Source: an uncultured Lachnospiraceae bacterium (GTDB lineage Bacteria > Bacillota > Clostridia > Lachnospirales > Lachnospiraceae). Taken from it: a stretch of DNA of 41,590 nt. The notes beneath the pieces were generated by a model. That model ran no database searches, was not told where the DNA came from, and worked only from the letters and a program-made list of their open reading frames with translations. The stretch lies in the NCBI GenBank assembly GCA_902765725.1, contig CACXAT010000022.1:1-41590 (forward strand). Direction: 5' to 3'. Each line of letters begins with the position of its first letter. Position 1 is the first letter of the stretch. The translations under genes and the position numbers were made by a program. Below are positions 16,719 to 24,685 of the stretch, piece by piece.

Positions 16719-17630
16719 ATGAGATATATTAAGAATACAGACGACGCGCTGGAGGTATTCCGGGCGCTCGGATCTGAAGTGAGAATAGACATTCTGAATC
16801 TTCTGATACAAAACGGAAGAATGAGCATGAACCATCTGGCCCAGGCCCTCGGGATCTCCAACGGGGCGCTTACCCCCCATGTCAGAAAACTGGAGGCTTG
16901 TGACCTTCTGCGGGTCAATACGGATACAGAGAAGCACGGCAATCTGCGCCTCTGCGAACCTCATCTGGACAAAATCCTCTTTGTTCTGGGCAGCGGGCAG
17001 CACCCGCAGAATGAGTTCCGCTCCCATCTGCGGGTAGGCCAGTACAGCCGCTGCAGCATCTATCCCACCTGCGGCCTTGCGACGGGCAGCGAGCTGATCG
17101 GCAAGGTGGATGACCCCCGCCGTTTCACGGACCCGAAGCATTTCTCCGCGGATATCCTGTGGCTGGGTAAGGGCTTCGTAGAATATATGATCCCCTGCGT
17201 GATCCCCCGCCGCTCCGGCATCGAGCAGATCTCCGTCTCCATGGAGCTGAGCTCCGAGGCTCCGGGCAGCAATCCCCACTGGCCCTCCGACATCCATTTC
17301 TATCTGAATGATACGCTTCTGGGAGTATGGACCAGCCCCGGAGACTTCGCGGATGTTCCCGGACTCTTCACCCCCGACTGGTGGTTCTCCAACTGGAATC
17401 AGTACGGACTTCTCAAGACGCTGCTGATTCGAAGCGACGGCACCTGGATAGATGACCAGAAGCTGTCCGATGTGACCATAGAGCAGCTGCAGGTCACAGG
17501 AAAGGCACCCATGTATCTGCGGCTGGAGGTCCCGGACAACGCGCGTCACGTCGGCGGTCTGACGATCTTCGGAAGAGATTTCGGAAACTACAATCAGGAC
17601 ATAGAGTTCCGCATTATCTACAGTGACTGA
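16719..17630 (+). CDS. HTH regulator with C-terminal ligand domain (COG4189-like), copy 1
   Basis: The 303-residue protein has an N-terminal ArsR-like winged helix (about 8-85: FRALGSEVRIDIL, then the recognition helix around ISNGALTPHVRKLE). A long beta-rich domain follows (about 95-300), with a cysteine at IYPTCGL and a C-terminal GRDFGNYNQDI. There is no metal-binding CxC of true ArsR metal sensors, so the C-terminal domain probably senses a small ligand. Given the neighbours, an arabinose-derived sugar is most likely. AAGGCGG precedes the ATG. It is divergently transcribed from the transport operon and followed by a paralogue 16 bases downstream. Confidence 0.8.
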   Translation: MRYIKNTDDALEVFRALGSEVRIDILNLLIQNGRMSMNHLAQALGISNGALTPHVRKLEACDLLRVNTDTEKHGNLRLCEPHLDKILFVLGSGQHPQNEFRSHLRVGQYSRCSIYPTCGLATGSELIGKVDDPRRFTDPKHFSADILWLGKGFVEYMIPCVIPRRSGIEQISVSMELSSEAPGSNPHWPSDIHFYLNDTLLGVWTSPGDFADVPGLFTPDWWFSNWNQYGLLKTLLIRSDGTWIDDQKLSDVTIEQLQVTGKAPMYLRLEVPDNARHVGGLTIFGRDFGNYNQDIEFRIIYSD

Positions 17631-17646
17631 GAGGGGGGCTGGCACT

Positions 17647-18591
17647 ATGCGCAGGATTAATGGTCTGAGAGAAGGGCTTGAACTGTTTAAGACGCTGGGG
17701 TCGGAAGTCCGCATGCGGATTCTCTCACTTCTCTCCGGGAACGGGGAAATGAATCTGGGTGAACTGGCCCAGGCTCTGGGGGTAACCCAGGGAGCCCTCA
17801 CTACCCACATCCGCATGCTGGAACAGCAGGATCTGATCCTGGTCGAGGTGCGGCATTCGGACAGAGGGCTGCAGAAGATCTGCTCCCTGAAGGAGAACGA
17901 GATCCTTCTGAACGTCTATCCTTCCTTCGAGGAGAATCGGACAAATATGTACAGGACAGAGGTCCCGATCGGACATTACACGGACTACTCCGTCCGTCCC
18001 GGCTGCGGACTGATGACAGACAGTACCCTGGTGGGCACTTCCAATGACGCCCGAGTATTTTCCTATCCGGAGCGGCTCGAGGCGCAGATGTTCTGGTTCC
18101 ACGACGGATATATCGAATACAGGATCCCGAATCTTCTCCCGGACAATCACCGCATCGTGCAGCTTACCATCAGTCTGGAGATGTCCTGCGCCGAACAGGG
18201 AAGCCTGCAGGATCTGTACTCCGACATCGACTATTATCTGAACGGCAGAAAGATCGGCAGCTGGCTGGCCTCCACCGGGGACCGGAGCGTCTCCCACGGA
18301 ATCTACACCCCCGCCTGGAATGTCTCTCCCATGCGCCAGCACGGATTCCTGAAGATGCTGGTGATCAACAATTCGGCGGTCTTCATAGACGGTGTGAAGG
18401 TGATGGATACCGGCACAGACTGGCCCTTCCTGGATGAGAACGGGGATATGCGCTTCCGGATCGAATCCCATCCGTCGAAAGAACATCCGGGCGGTATCGC
18501 GCTCTATGGGGATCGTTTCGGGAACTACAATCAGAATATTCAGGTGATCGTACATTCTATGCCGGATGAACAGTACAGCCAGATGCTGTGA
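17647..18591 (+). CDS. HTH regulator with C-terminal ligand domain (COG4189-like), copy 2
   Basis: The 314-residue paralogue of the preceding gene has the same architecture: the winged helix (FKTLGSEVRMRIL, TQGALTTHIRMLE) and a beta-rich domain with RPGCGL and GDRFGNYNQNI. ATG 17647 follows GAGGGGG; an in-frame GTG at 17623 overlaps the upstream gene and has no ribosome site of its own. The two proteins are alike along their whole length but clearly diverged, so the duplication is old. They may form a heterodimer or read different sugars. Confidence 0.8.
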   Translation: MRRINGLREGLELFKTLGSEVRMRILSLLSGNGEMNLGELAQALGVTQGALTTHIRMLEQQDLILVEVRHSDRGLQKICSLKENEILLNVYPSFEENRTNMYRTEVPIGHYTDYSVRPGCGLMTDSTLVGTSNDARVFSYPERLEAQMFWFHDGYIEYRIPNLLPDNHRIVQLTISLEMSCAEQGSLQDLYSDIDYYLNGRKIGSWLASTGDRSVSHGIYTPAWNVSPMRQHGFLKMLVINNSAVFIDGVKVMDTGTDWPFLDENGDMRFRIESHPSKEHPGGIALYGDRFGNYNQNIQVIVHSMPDEQYSQML

Positions 18592-18634
18592 CGCACCGGC
18601 AGATCCGCTTCAGAATATCAGGCAGGATACTTTC

Positions 18635-20005
18635 ATGAAAAGAGCAACGCAACGTTCCATTTCTTCCCCATCGTCCTTCTACGGGATGTTCTTCGCATTA
18701 TGCCTGCCGCTTGTGCTGCAGAACATGATTACGCTGGGGGTAAATCTTGCTGATAATATCATGCTGGGTTCGTTCAGCGAGACCGCCCTCTCCGGAGCCG
18801 CCGCGGTGAACCAGGTTCAGTTTGTCTACCAGCAGCTGCTCATGGCTCTCGGTGACGGGATCGTTATGATCTGCAGCCAGTACTGGGGCAGGCAGCAGAC
18901 AGGACCCATGAAGAAGATCATGGCCTTCGGGATCCGGATCGCGCTTGGCATCGCTCTTGCGCTGTTTCTGGCAGTCACCTTCTTTCCGGCGCAGGTTCTG
19001 CATCTGTTTACAACAGACGCGGCGATCACTGCGGAAGGGATCCGCTATTTGAACATCATCCGCTTCTCCTATCTCTTCTTCGCTGTTACACAGATCTGCC
19101 TTGCGTGCCTTCGCAGTGTCGGAACCGTGCGCATCGCATTCAACCTGTCCGTGCAGACACTGATCGTGAACTGCTGTATCAATTATGTACTCATCTTCGG
19201 ACATTTTGGCGCTCCGCGTCTTGGGATCGCCGGCGCTGCGATCGGCACCCTGACCGCGCGCATCCTGGAAGCAGCGGTCGCTCTGTGGTATCTGTTCACA
19301 AGAGAAATGAACCTGAAGATGAAGGCAGCGGATCTTCTCCATATCGATTCTCTGTTGAGCATGGACTATATCAGGGTCACCGCGCCTATGATGGTCGTAT
19401 CGGGTCTGTGGGGTCTGAACACCGCCATGCAGACGGTCATTCTCGGCCATATGACCTCTGAGGCAATCGCCGCAAACAGCGCAGCCTCTACCCTGTTCCT
19501 GCTGGTGAAGGCGATGCCGGCTGGCGCTTCTGCTGCCTCCGCGATCCTGATCGGCAGGAAGATCGGGGAAGGCAACCTCAGAGAAGTCAAAAAAGATGCC
19601 GTTCGTCTTCAGAAGATCTTCCTGACGATCGGCATCTGCTGCGGAATTATTCTGTTCTTTCTCCGGATCCCAGTCCTGTCGATGTACGATCTGGCAGACA
19701 GCACCCGGGCGATGGCGAATTCATTTCTCATCGTACTGAGCATCATCACTGTGACCATGTCCTACCAGATGCCCACCAATAACGGCATCATCCGGGGAGG
19801 AGGCAATCCGGGGTTCGTTGTCAAGATGGACCTGATCAGCATCTGGGGGATCGTGATCCCTCTCTCACTCTTCATGGCCTTCGTGGTGAAGGCGTCTCCT
19901 CTCGTGGTTGTCTGCTGCCTGAACGCGGATCAGGTCTTCAAGTGCGTCCCTGCGTTCATAAAGGCAAACTACGGCAGCTGGATCCGGAAGCTGACGAGGG
20001 ACTGA
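18635..20005 (+). CDS. MATE family efflux transporter
   Basis: The 456-residue protein has about 12 membrane helices and the two-fold repeated MATE fold. The N-terminal repeat includes the SLPLVLQN-type helix (here CLPLVLQNMITLGVNLADNIMLG) and the second repeat begins near TAPMMVVSGLWGLN. MATE proteins export drugs or metabolites using a Na+ or H+ gradient. The start ATG 18635 has CAGGA upstream. It lies 43 bases after the second regulator with no terminator between, so it is probably co-transcribed with the regulators. A role in sugar-phosphate or arabinose overflow is possible but unsupported. Confidence 0.9.
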   Translation: MKRATQRSISSPSSFYGMFFALCLPLVLQNMITLGVNLADNIMLGSFSETALSGAAAVNQVQFVYQQLLMALGDGIVMICSQYWGRQQTGPMKKIMAFGIRIALGIALALFLAVTFFPAQVLHLFTTDAAITAEGIRYLNIIRFSYLFFAVTQICLACLRSVGTVRIAFNLSVQTLIVNCCINYVLIFGHFGAPRLGIAGAAIGTLTARILEAAVALWYLFTREMNLKMKAADLLHIDSLLSMDYIRVTAPMMVVSGLWGLNTAMQTVILGHMTSEAIAANSAASTLFLLVKAMPAGASAASAILIGRKIGEGNLREVKKDAVRLQKIFLTIGICCGIILFFLRIPVLSMYDLADSTRAMANSFLIVLSIITVTMSYQMPTNNGIIRGGGNPGFVVKMDLISIWGIVIPLSLFMAFVVKASPLVVVCCLNADQVFKCVPAFIKANYGSWIRKLTRD

Positions 20006-20186
20006 ACACATCAGTTCTGTGAAGATTTACTTGTTATCTTCTCAGACTTTCAAATTTACACAAACATAACTGTCTCCTTCACTGATATCAGAGCGGATCA
20101 GTTCCTCGTGCGGCCCTGTATGTTACCTCTACCTTCTCATATCTCAGTGGCCGCTGCAATTCTTTTTTTCATCTGCCGGCGGTGAA

Positions 20187-20195
20187 TGCTATAAT
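20187..20195 (+). promoter_or_regulatory. Extended -10 promoter of the Y-family polymerase gene
   Basis: TGCTATAAT is a perfect extended -10 element, 32 bases before the GTG start. No -35 box and no Gram-positive LexA box (GAAC-N4-GTTC type) were found in 20006-20227. Confidence 0.7.
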
Positions 20196-20227
20196 GGGTG
20201 AAATAAACGCAAAGGAGGCATGACACT

Positions 20228-21742
20228 GTGGACCCACGTACCTATATCGCCATCGATCTGAAGTCCTTCTATGCCTCCGTTGAATGCGCTAAGAGGCGAA
20301 GAGACCCTCTGACCACCCACCTGGTGGTGGCGGATCCCTCCAGGACGGAGAAGACGATCTGCCTTGCAGTCTCTCCCTCCCTGAAGGCCTACGGGATTCC
20401 CGGGCGGGCCAGACTCTTTGAGGTCGTCCAGAAGATGAAGGAGGTCAACCAGCGCAGGCTGTCCTTCGCAAGGCAGCGCCGTCTGCTTGGCGATGCCGGA
20501 TTTAAATCCGGCTCGGACAACGCGCTCGCCCTTGAGAAGGATCCTTCCCTGAGGGCGGAGTACATCATTGCGCCGCCCAGGATGAAGCTGTATGAGGAGT
20601 ACAGTACCAGGATCTATTCGATCTATCTGAAATACGTAAGTCCAGAGGACATCCATGTATATTCCATCGATGAGTGCTTCATCGATGTCACTTCCTATCT
20701 GCACGCCCGCCGGCAGACTGCCCGTGAGCTTGCGCGGACCATGATCGCTGATGTGCTCGCTTCCACCGGCATTACCGCCACGGCGGGGATCGGTACCAAT
20801 CTCTACCTGGCCAAGGTCGCGATGGACATCGTAGCCAAGCATGTCCCTGCCGACAGCGACGGAGTGCGGATCGCCGAGCTTGATGAGATGTCCTACCGGG
20901 ATCTTCTGTGGGCGCACCGCCCTCTGACCGACTTCTGGAGGATCGGAAGGGGCTACGCGCGCAGGCTCGAGAAAATGGGCTACCACACCATGGGAGATAT
21001 CGCCAGGGCATCCCTGGATCCGGTCCAGGAGGACATCCTCTACGATACCTTCGGGATCAACGCCGAGCTGCTGATCGACCATGCCTGGGGATGGGAGCCG
21101 ACACTGATTAAAACGATCCGTGAACACCGTCCGGATACCAACAGCATCTCCTCCGGACAGGTGCTGCAGTGTCCCTATGAGGCTGAAAAAGCGCGTCTGA
21201 TCGTCCGGGAGATGGCGGAGCTGCTCTCTCTGGATCTGGTCAGAAAGAATCTTGTCACCTCCAAGCTGGTGCTCACCGTCGGTTATGACATGGAGAGTCT
21301 CGAGGGTGAACGGGGTCAGAACTATAAGGGGGAGGTCGTACGGGACTGGTACGGAAGATATGTCCCGAAGCATGCCCACGGAACGATCAATCTCGACCAT
21401 AAGACCTCTTCGGGCCGCGCCATCACGCAGGCCATGGACAGTCTGTACGAGCGCATCGTGGATCCGGAGCTTCTGGTCCGCAGGATGTACGTAGTCGCGG
21501 CGGATGTTACGGATGAGGCCTTTGCCGGGGAGAAGGTTCCCGTCCAGATGGATCTGTTCACGGATTACTCGGCCATCGAAAAACAGCGGGAAGAAGAAAA
21601 GCGTGAAAAGCGCATGCAGGAAGCCATCCTGAAGCTGCAGGGCAAGTTCGGGAAGAACGCCGTGCTAAAGGGAATGAATCTTCAGGAGGGCGCCACGACG
21701 ATCCAGAGAAATAACCAGATCGGCGGACACCGGGCAGAATGA
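20228..21742 (+). CDS. Y-family translesion DNA polymerase (UvrX/DinB-like)
   Basis: The 504-residue protein copies damaged DNA. Catalytic carboxylates are Asp10 (AIDLKSFYASVE) and Asp148-Glu149 (YSIDECFID); Phe14 or Tyr15 is at the steric-gate position. The palm, fingers and thumb occupy about 1-240, with the little finger at about 300-425. QMDLF at 440-444 is a classical beta-clamp binding motif. A charged tail follows (about 450-480). The start is GTG, with AAAGGAGG ten bases upstream; the ATG at 20220 is out of frame. Paired with a YolD-like protein, as in the UvrX-YolD pairs of Bacillus. Confidence 0.93.
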   Translation: MDPRTYIAIDLKSFYASVECAKRRRDPLTTHLVVADPSRTEKTICLAVSPSLKAYGIPGRARLFEVVQKMKEVNQRRLSFARQRRLLGDAGFKSGSDNALALEKDPSLRAEYIIAPPRMKLYEEYSTRIYSIYLKYVSPEDIHVYSIDECFIDVTSYLHARRQTARELARTMIADVLASTGITATAGIGTNLYLAKVAMDIVAKHVPADSDGVRIAELDEMSYRDLLWAHRPLTDFWRIGRGYARRLEKMGYHTMGDIARASLDPVQEDILYDTFGINAELLIDHAWGWEPTLIKTIREHRPDTNSISSGQVLQCPYEAEKARLIVREMAELLSLDLVRKNLVTSKLVLTVGYDMESLEGERGQNYKGEVVRDWYGRYVPKHAHGTINLDHKTSSGRAITQAMDSLYERIVDPELLVRRMYVVAADVTDEAFAGEKVPVQMDLFTDYSAIEKQREEEKREKRMQEAILKLQGKFGKNAVLKGMNLQEGATTIQRNNQIGGHRAE

Positions 21743-21775
21743 TCCGGCTGTCCTTCATCTTGCGGAAGTTTACTG

Positions 21776-21850
21776 TTTCTGGATTCTATATTACTGGAAT
21801 TGACTTTACTGGAATTAATCTTACTGGATTTATTTTTACCGGAGTTTGAT
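21776..21850 (+). repeat. Five tandem 15-bp repeats ahead of the YolD-like gene
   Basis: Copies start at 21776, 21791, 21806, 21821 and 21836, exactly 15 bases apart. The consensus core is TTACTGGAATT, with decay at the edges. The last copy, TTACCGGAGTTTGAT, contains the GGAG ribosome site of the next gene, whose ATG follows one base later. Confidence 0.85.
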
Positions 21851-21851
21851 T

Positions 21852-22292
21852 ATGGGAGAATACGACGATATCCGGCATCTGCCCCACCATGAGTCGAAGA
21901 CACATCCCCGGATGAGTCTGGAGGACCGGGCGGCACAGTTCGCCCCCTTTTCTGCTCTGTCCGGATACGATGAGCTTGTCCGGGAGACCGCGCGCCTGAC
22001 AGATACCATGATCGAACTGTCAGAGGATGAGAAGGCGGAACTGGACCGAAACCTTGCAGCCGCGGCAGATGCACTTCGAAGCGGTGCCGCTTTGCGGGTC
22101 ACCCTGACACACTTTGTTCCGGACGAGAGGAAAAGCGGCGGCCGATACGAAGACTGCACCGGAGAGGTGAGGCGGATCGATCCGGTCCGCCGGACCCTCC
22201 GCCTTCACATGGATGAACCGGAAAGCTCTGACCATGAGATTTCCCTGGATCGGATTATATCCATTTATGCCAGTTCCGACATCGTATCCTGA
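21852..22292 (+). CDS. YolD-like protein
   Basis: The 146-residue protein has the YolD-like signature [17 protein letters not shown] (about 27-43), a helical middle and a beta-rich end ([13 protein letters not shown]). YolD-like proteins travel with Y-family polymerases and are proposed to act as UmuD-like partners, but their biochemistry is poorly known. ATG 21852 uses GGAG within the last 15-bp repeat; a TTG at 21846 is less likely. Its last 28 bases overlap the end of the convergent ACT-domain gene. Confidence 0.85.
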   Translation: MGEYDDIRHLPHHESKTHPRMSLEDRAAQFAPFSALSGYDELVRETARLTDTMIELSEDEKAELDRNLAAAADALRSGAALRVTLTHFVPDERKSGGRYEDCTGEVRRIDPVRRTLRLHMDEPESSDHEISLDRIISIYASSDIVS

Positions 22293-22702
22293 TCTGCCAG
22301 CCTGAATCCTCCGGCTCTCAGGGTTTCCTCTGCCTTCTGCACGTCTTCGACGCGCAGGATCATGTAGGCATTGCCGCTCTCCTTCCCTGCCAGGGTGGAA
22401 TACATATACTCAAGATTGACCTGTGCCTTCGCCAGGGCCGCCAGGACCTTATTGAGTCCGCCCACCACATCGGGGATCATGACCGCGACGACCGGAGTCA
22501 TGCTGAAAATATATTCATTGTCCTTCAGCACGGTAGCTGTCTCATACACATCATATACGATCATGCGGACGATGCCGAAGTCCTTCGTCTCGGCAAGGGA
22601 CAGCGCACGCAGTGAGATCCCGGCATTGGCAAGAACCGCTGTCATCGCGTCAAGCATGCCCGGTTTATTTTCCAGAAACACGGATATCTGTTTAATCGCC
22701 AT
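22265..22702 (-). CDS. Tandem ACT-domain protein
   Basis: The 145-residue protein consists of two ACT modules (about 1-68 and 70-140). The first begins [15 protein letters not shown], a standard ACT start; the second begins [19 protein letters not shown] domains bind amino acids as allosteric signals. Proteins of this kind regularly accompany phenylacetate-CoA ligase and indolepyruvate oxidoreductase genes and probably sense an aromatic amino acid. AGGAGG lies upstream of the ATG. It is the last gene of the ior operon. Confidence 0.88.
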   Translation of the reverse strand: MAIKQISVFLENKPGMLDAMTAVLANAGISLRALSLAETKDFGIVRMIVYDVYETATVLKDNEYIFSMTPVVAVMIPDVVGGLNKVLAALAKAQVNLEYMYSTLAGKESGNAYMILRVEDVQKAEETLRAGGFRLADQDTMSELA

Positions 22703-22729
22703 GAATAGTACCTCCTCTACGTTTTATGC

Positions 22730-24031
22730 TCAGATCTTTCTGTTATCGATGACACGGACCGCCTTGCCTTCAGAGCGGGTGATGGACTTGGGCGCCACCA
22801 GGGTCACCTTGGCCTTGATGCCAAGCATGGACTTCAGGCCGTCCACAAGAGCCTTCTGGCGTCTGTCGATCTCGCCCAGGTTATCGGTGAACATCTCGGG
22901 AGTCATCTCCACATGGACATCCAGCGTATCTGTATTGTTCACCCTGTCAACGATGATCTGATAGTTCGCGGCATAGCCCTGATTGAGCAGAACAGCTTCG
23001 ATCTGGGACGGGAATACGTTGACTCCGCGGATGATCAGCATATCGTCAGAGCGTCCCTTGGGCTTCATCATCTTGACCAGCGTGCGGCCGCAGGAGCATT
23101 TCTCTCTGGAGAGGCAGCAGATATCTCTGGTGCGGTAGCGCAGAAGCGGGAAGGCTTCCTTATCCAGCGATGTGAAGACCAGCTCGCCCTCACTTCCCAG
23201 CGGCAGGACCTCTTCGGTATCGGGATCGATAATCTCAGCGTAGAAATGGTCCTCATTGATATGCATCCCGCTCTGTGCAGAGCATTCAAAGGAAACACCC
23301 GGGCCGGACAGTTCGGTCAGTCCGTAGATATCGTAAGCTTTGATACCCATGGTGTTCTGGATATCCTGCCTCATCTCCTCTGACCAGGCTTCCGCACCGA
23401 AGATTCCTGCCTTGAGCGGGATATCATCCGGTCCCAGTCCCATCTCCTTCATCCGCTCGCCCAGATAGGCAGCGTAGGACGGAGTGCAGCACAGGATCGT
23501 TGCCTGCAGGTCATTGAGGAACATGATCTGACGGTCTGTATTGCCGGAGGAGGTCGGAATGGTGAGGCATCCTACCTTGTGGGATCCGCCATGCAGTCCG
23601 GCGCCGCCGGTGAACAGGCCGTATCCGTAAGAGACCTGACAGACATCTTCGTCTGTCCCGCCTGCTGCCGTGATCGCCCTAGCACAGCACTCTTCCCACA
23701 TGTCAACGTCTTTCTGCGTATAGAATGCCACGACACGTTTTCCGGTGGTTCCGGAAGTGGAATGGATCCGGACGCAGTCCTTCAGCGGGGTTCCGAGAAG
23801 TCCATAAGGATACGCATCACGAAGATCTGCCTTGGAGAGGAACGGAAGCTTGCTGATATCGTCGATGGACCTGATATCATCCAGCGTGACGCCCTTCTCT
23901 TCCATCTTCTTCCTGTAGTAGGGGACATTGTCCCATACATGCTTCACCTGCCTGAGGAACTTCTCGTTCTGGATCGAACGCATCGTCTCCCGGTCGGCAC
24001 ACTCCATGTCTTTCTGAAAATATCTCTCCAT
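22730..24031 (-). CDS. paaK: Phenylacetate-CoA ligase
   Basis: The 433-residue AMP-forming ligase joins an arylacetate to CoA. Motifs: the P-loop STSGTTGK at 91-98, the YDIYGLTELSGPG adenylate-binding motif near 235, and RYRTRDIC near 310, followed by a four-Cys patch (CCLSREKCSCGR) often seen in anaerobic PaaK. The length is normal for the family. With IorAB it would interconvert arylpyruvate, arylacetyl-CoA and arylacetate, either for aromatic amino acid breakdown or, in reverse, for synthesis from arylacetates taken up from the gut. AGGAAAGGA precedes the ATG. Confidence 0.92.
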   Translation of the reverse strand: MERYFQKDMECADRETMRSIQNEKFLRQVKHVWDNVPYYRKKMEEKGVTLDDIRSIDDISKLPFLSKADLRDAYPYGLLGTPLKDCVRIHSTSGTTGKRVVAFYTQKDVDMWEECCARAITAAGGTDEDVCQVSYGYGLFTGGAGLHGGSHKVGCLTIPTSSGNTDRQIMFLNDLQATILCCTPSYAAYLGERMKEMGLGPDDIPLKAGIFGAEAWSEEMRQDIQNTMGIKAYDIYGLTELSGPGVSFECSAQSGMHINEDHFYAEIIDPDTEEVLPLGSEGELVFTSLDKEAFPLLRYRTRDICCLSREKCSCGRTLVKMMKPKGRSDDMLIIRGVNVFPSQIEAVLLNQGYAANYQIIVDRVNNTDTLDVHVEMTPEMFTDNLGEIDRRQKALVDGLKSMLGIKAKVTLVAPKSITRSEGKAVRVIDNRKI

Positions 24032-24112
24032 TGTGTTTCCTTTCCTCCAGGGTCAGCCCCTGTCGTGTGATACTGACTCTGCGCCGGTCCGACTGCAGAG
24101 GTACTGCACATA

Positions 24113-24685
24113 TTAAGCCTTCTTGCCCAGTTCGAACGCCTTACGGTTGATCTCCAGGAACTTCTGCGGGACACATGCTTCGATCGCACTCTGCCACACC
24201 TCATCCGGAAAATCAAAATAGTGGGAGAGCCTTCCGAGAAGGACCAGGTTGACGGCCCTTACGGTTCCGGCTTCCTGGGCAAGGGCCACGCAGTCCATCG
24301 CGTCCACCTTCGCCCCGGCATCACGCATTTTCTGCACAAGATTCTCCGGGTACTCCATGGCGCCTGTCACGACGGGCATGGGATCGATCTGCTGGATGTT
24401 GGTCACGATCTGTCCGTCCGGTTTCAGGAACGGAAGCCATCTGGCTGCCTCCAGCAGCTCAAAGGAGACGATGTAATCCGCTTCTCCCTCATCGATCACC
24501 GGAGACGCGACCCGGCTGCCATACCTGACATAGGTCACGACGCTGCCGCCTCTCTGGGACATGCCGTGTACTTCACTGACCTTGACGTCATACCCTTCAT
24601 TCAGAAGCAGATAGCCCAGCAGTTTGCTGGCCAGAAGGGAACCCTGTCCGCCGACACCGACGATCATGATATTCTTCGTATCCAT
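24113..24685 (-). CDS. iorB: Indolepyruvate:ferredoxin oxidoreductase, beta subunit
   Basis: The 190-residue protein corresponds to the gamma-type domain of 2-oxoacid:ferredoxin oxidoreductases. GVGGQGSLLASKLLG at about 10-24 and SEVHGMSQRGGSVV near 38-51 are the family marks. It forms the enzyme with IorA. Its ATG overlaps the IorA stop as TAATG, so translation is coupled. The 81-base gap to paaK holds no convincing terminator. Confidence 0.93.
   Translation of the reverse strand: MDTKNIMIVGVGGQGSLLASKLLGYLLLNEGYDVKVSEVHGMSQRGGSVVTYVRYGSRVASPVIDEGEADYIVSFELLEAARWLPFLKPDGQIVTNIQQIDPMPVVTGAMEYPENLVQKMRDAGAKVDAMDCVALAQEAGTVRAVNLVLLGRLSHYFDFPDEVWQSAIEACVPQKFLEINRKAFELGKKA

Noticed and set aside
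16665..17816. A 383-codon minus-strand frame opposite the two regulators
   Set aside because: The plus strand has two paralogous winged-helix proteins with proper starts. The minus frame has no recognisable features.
20110..20169. Terminator after the MATE gene
   Set aside because: GCGGCC and GGCCGC could pair across more than 30 bases and a T-run follows, but the stem is only 6 bp and the T-run begins 10 bases later. This is too weak to call.
21743..21880. Readthrough extension of the polymerase into the 15-bp repeats
   Set aside because: The frame after the polymerase stop stays open and is Leu-rich through the repeats, but the stop is an ordinary TGA and no recoding signal is seen. The YolD-like gene uses another frame.
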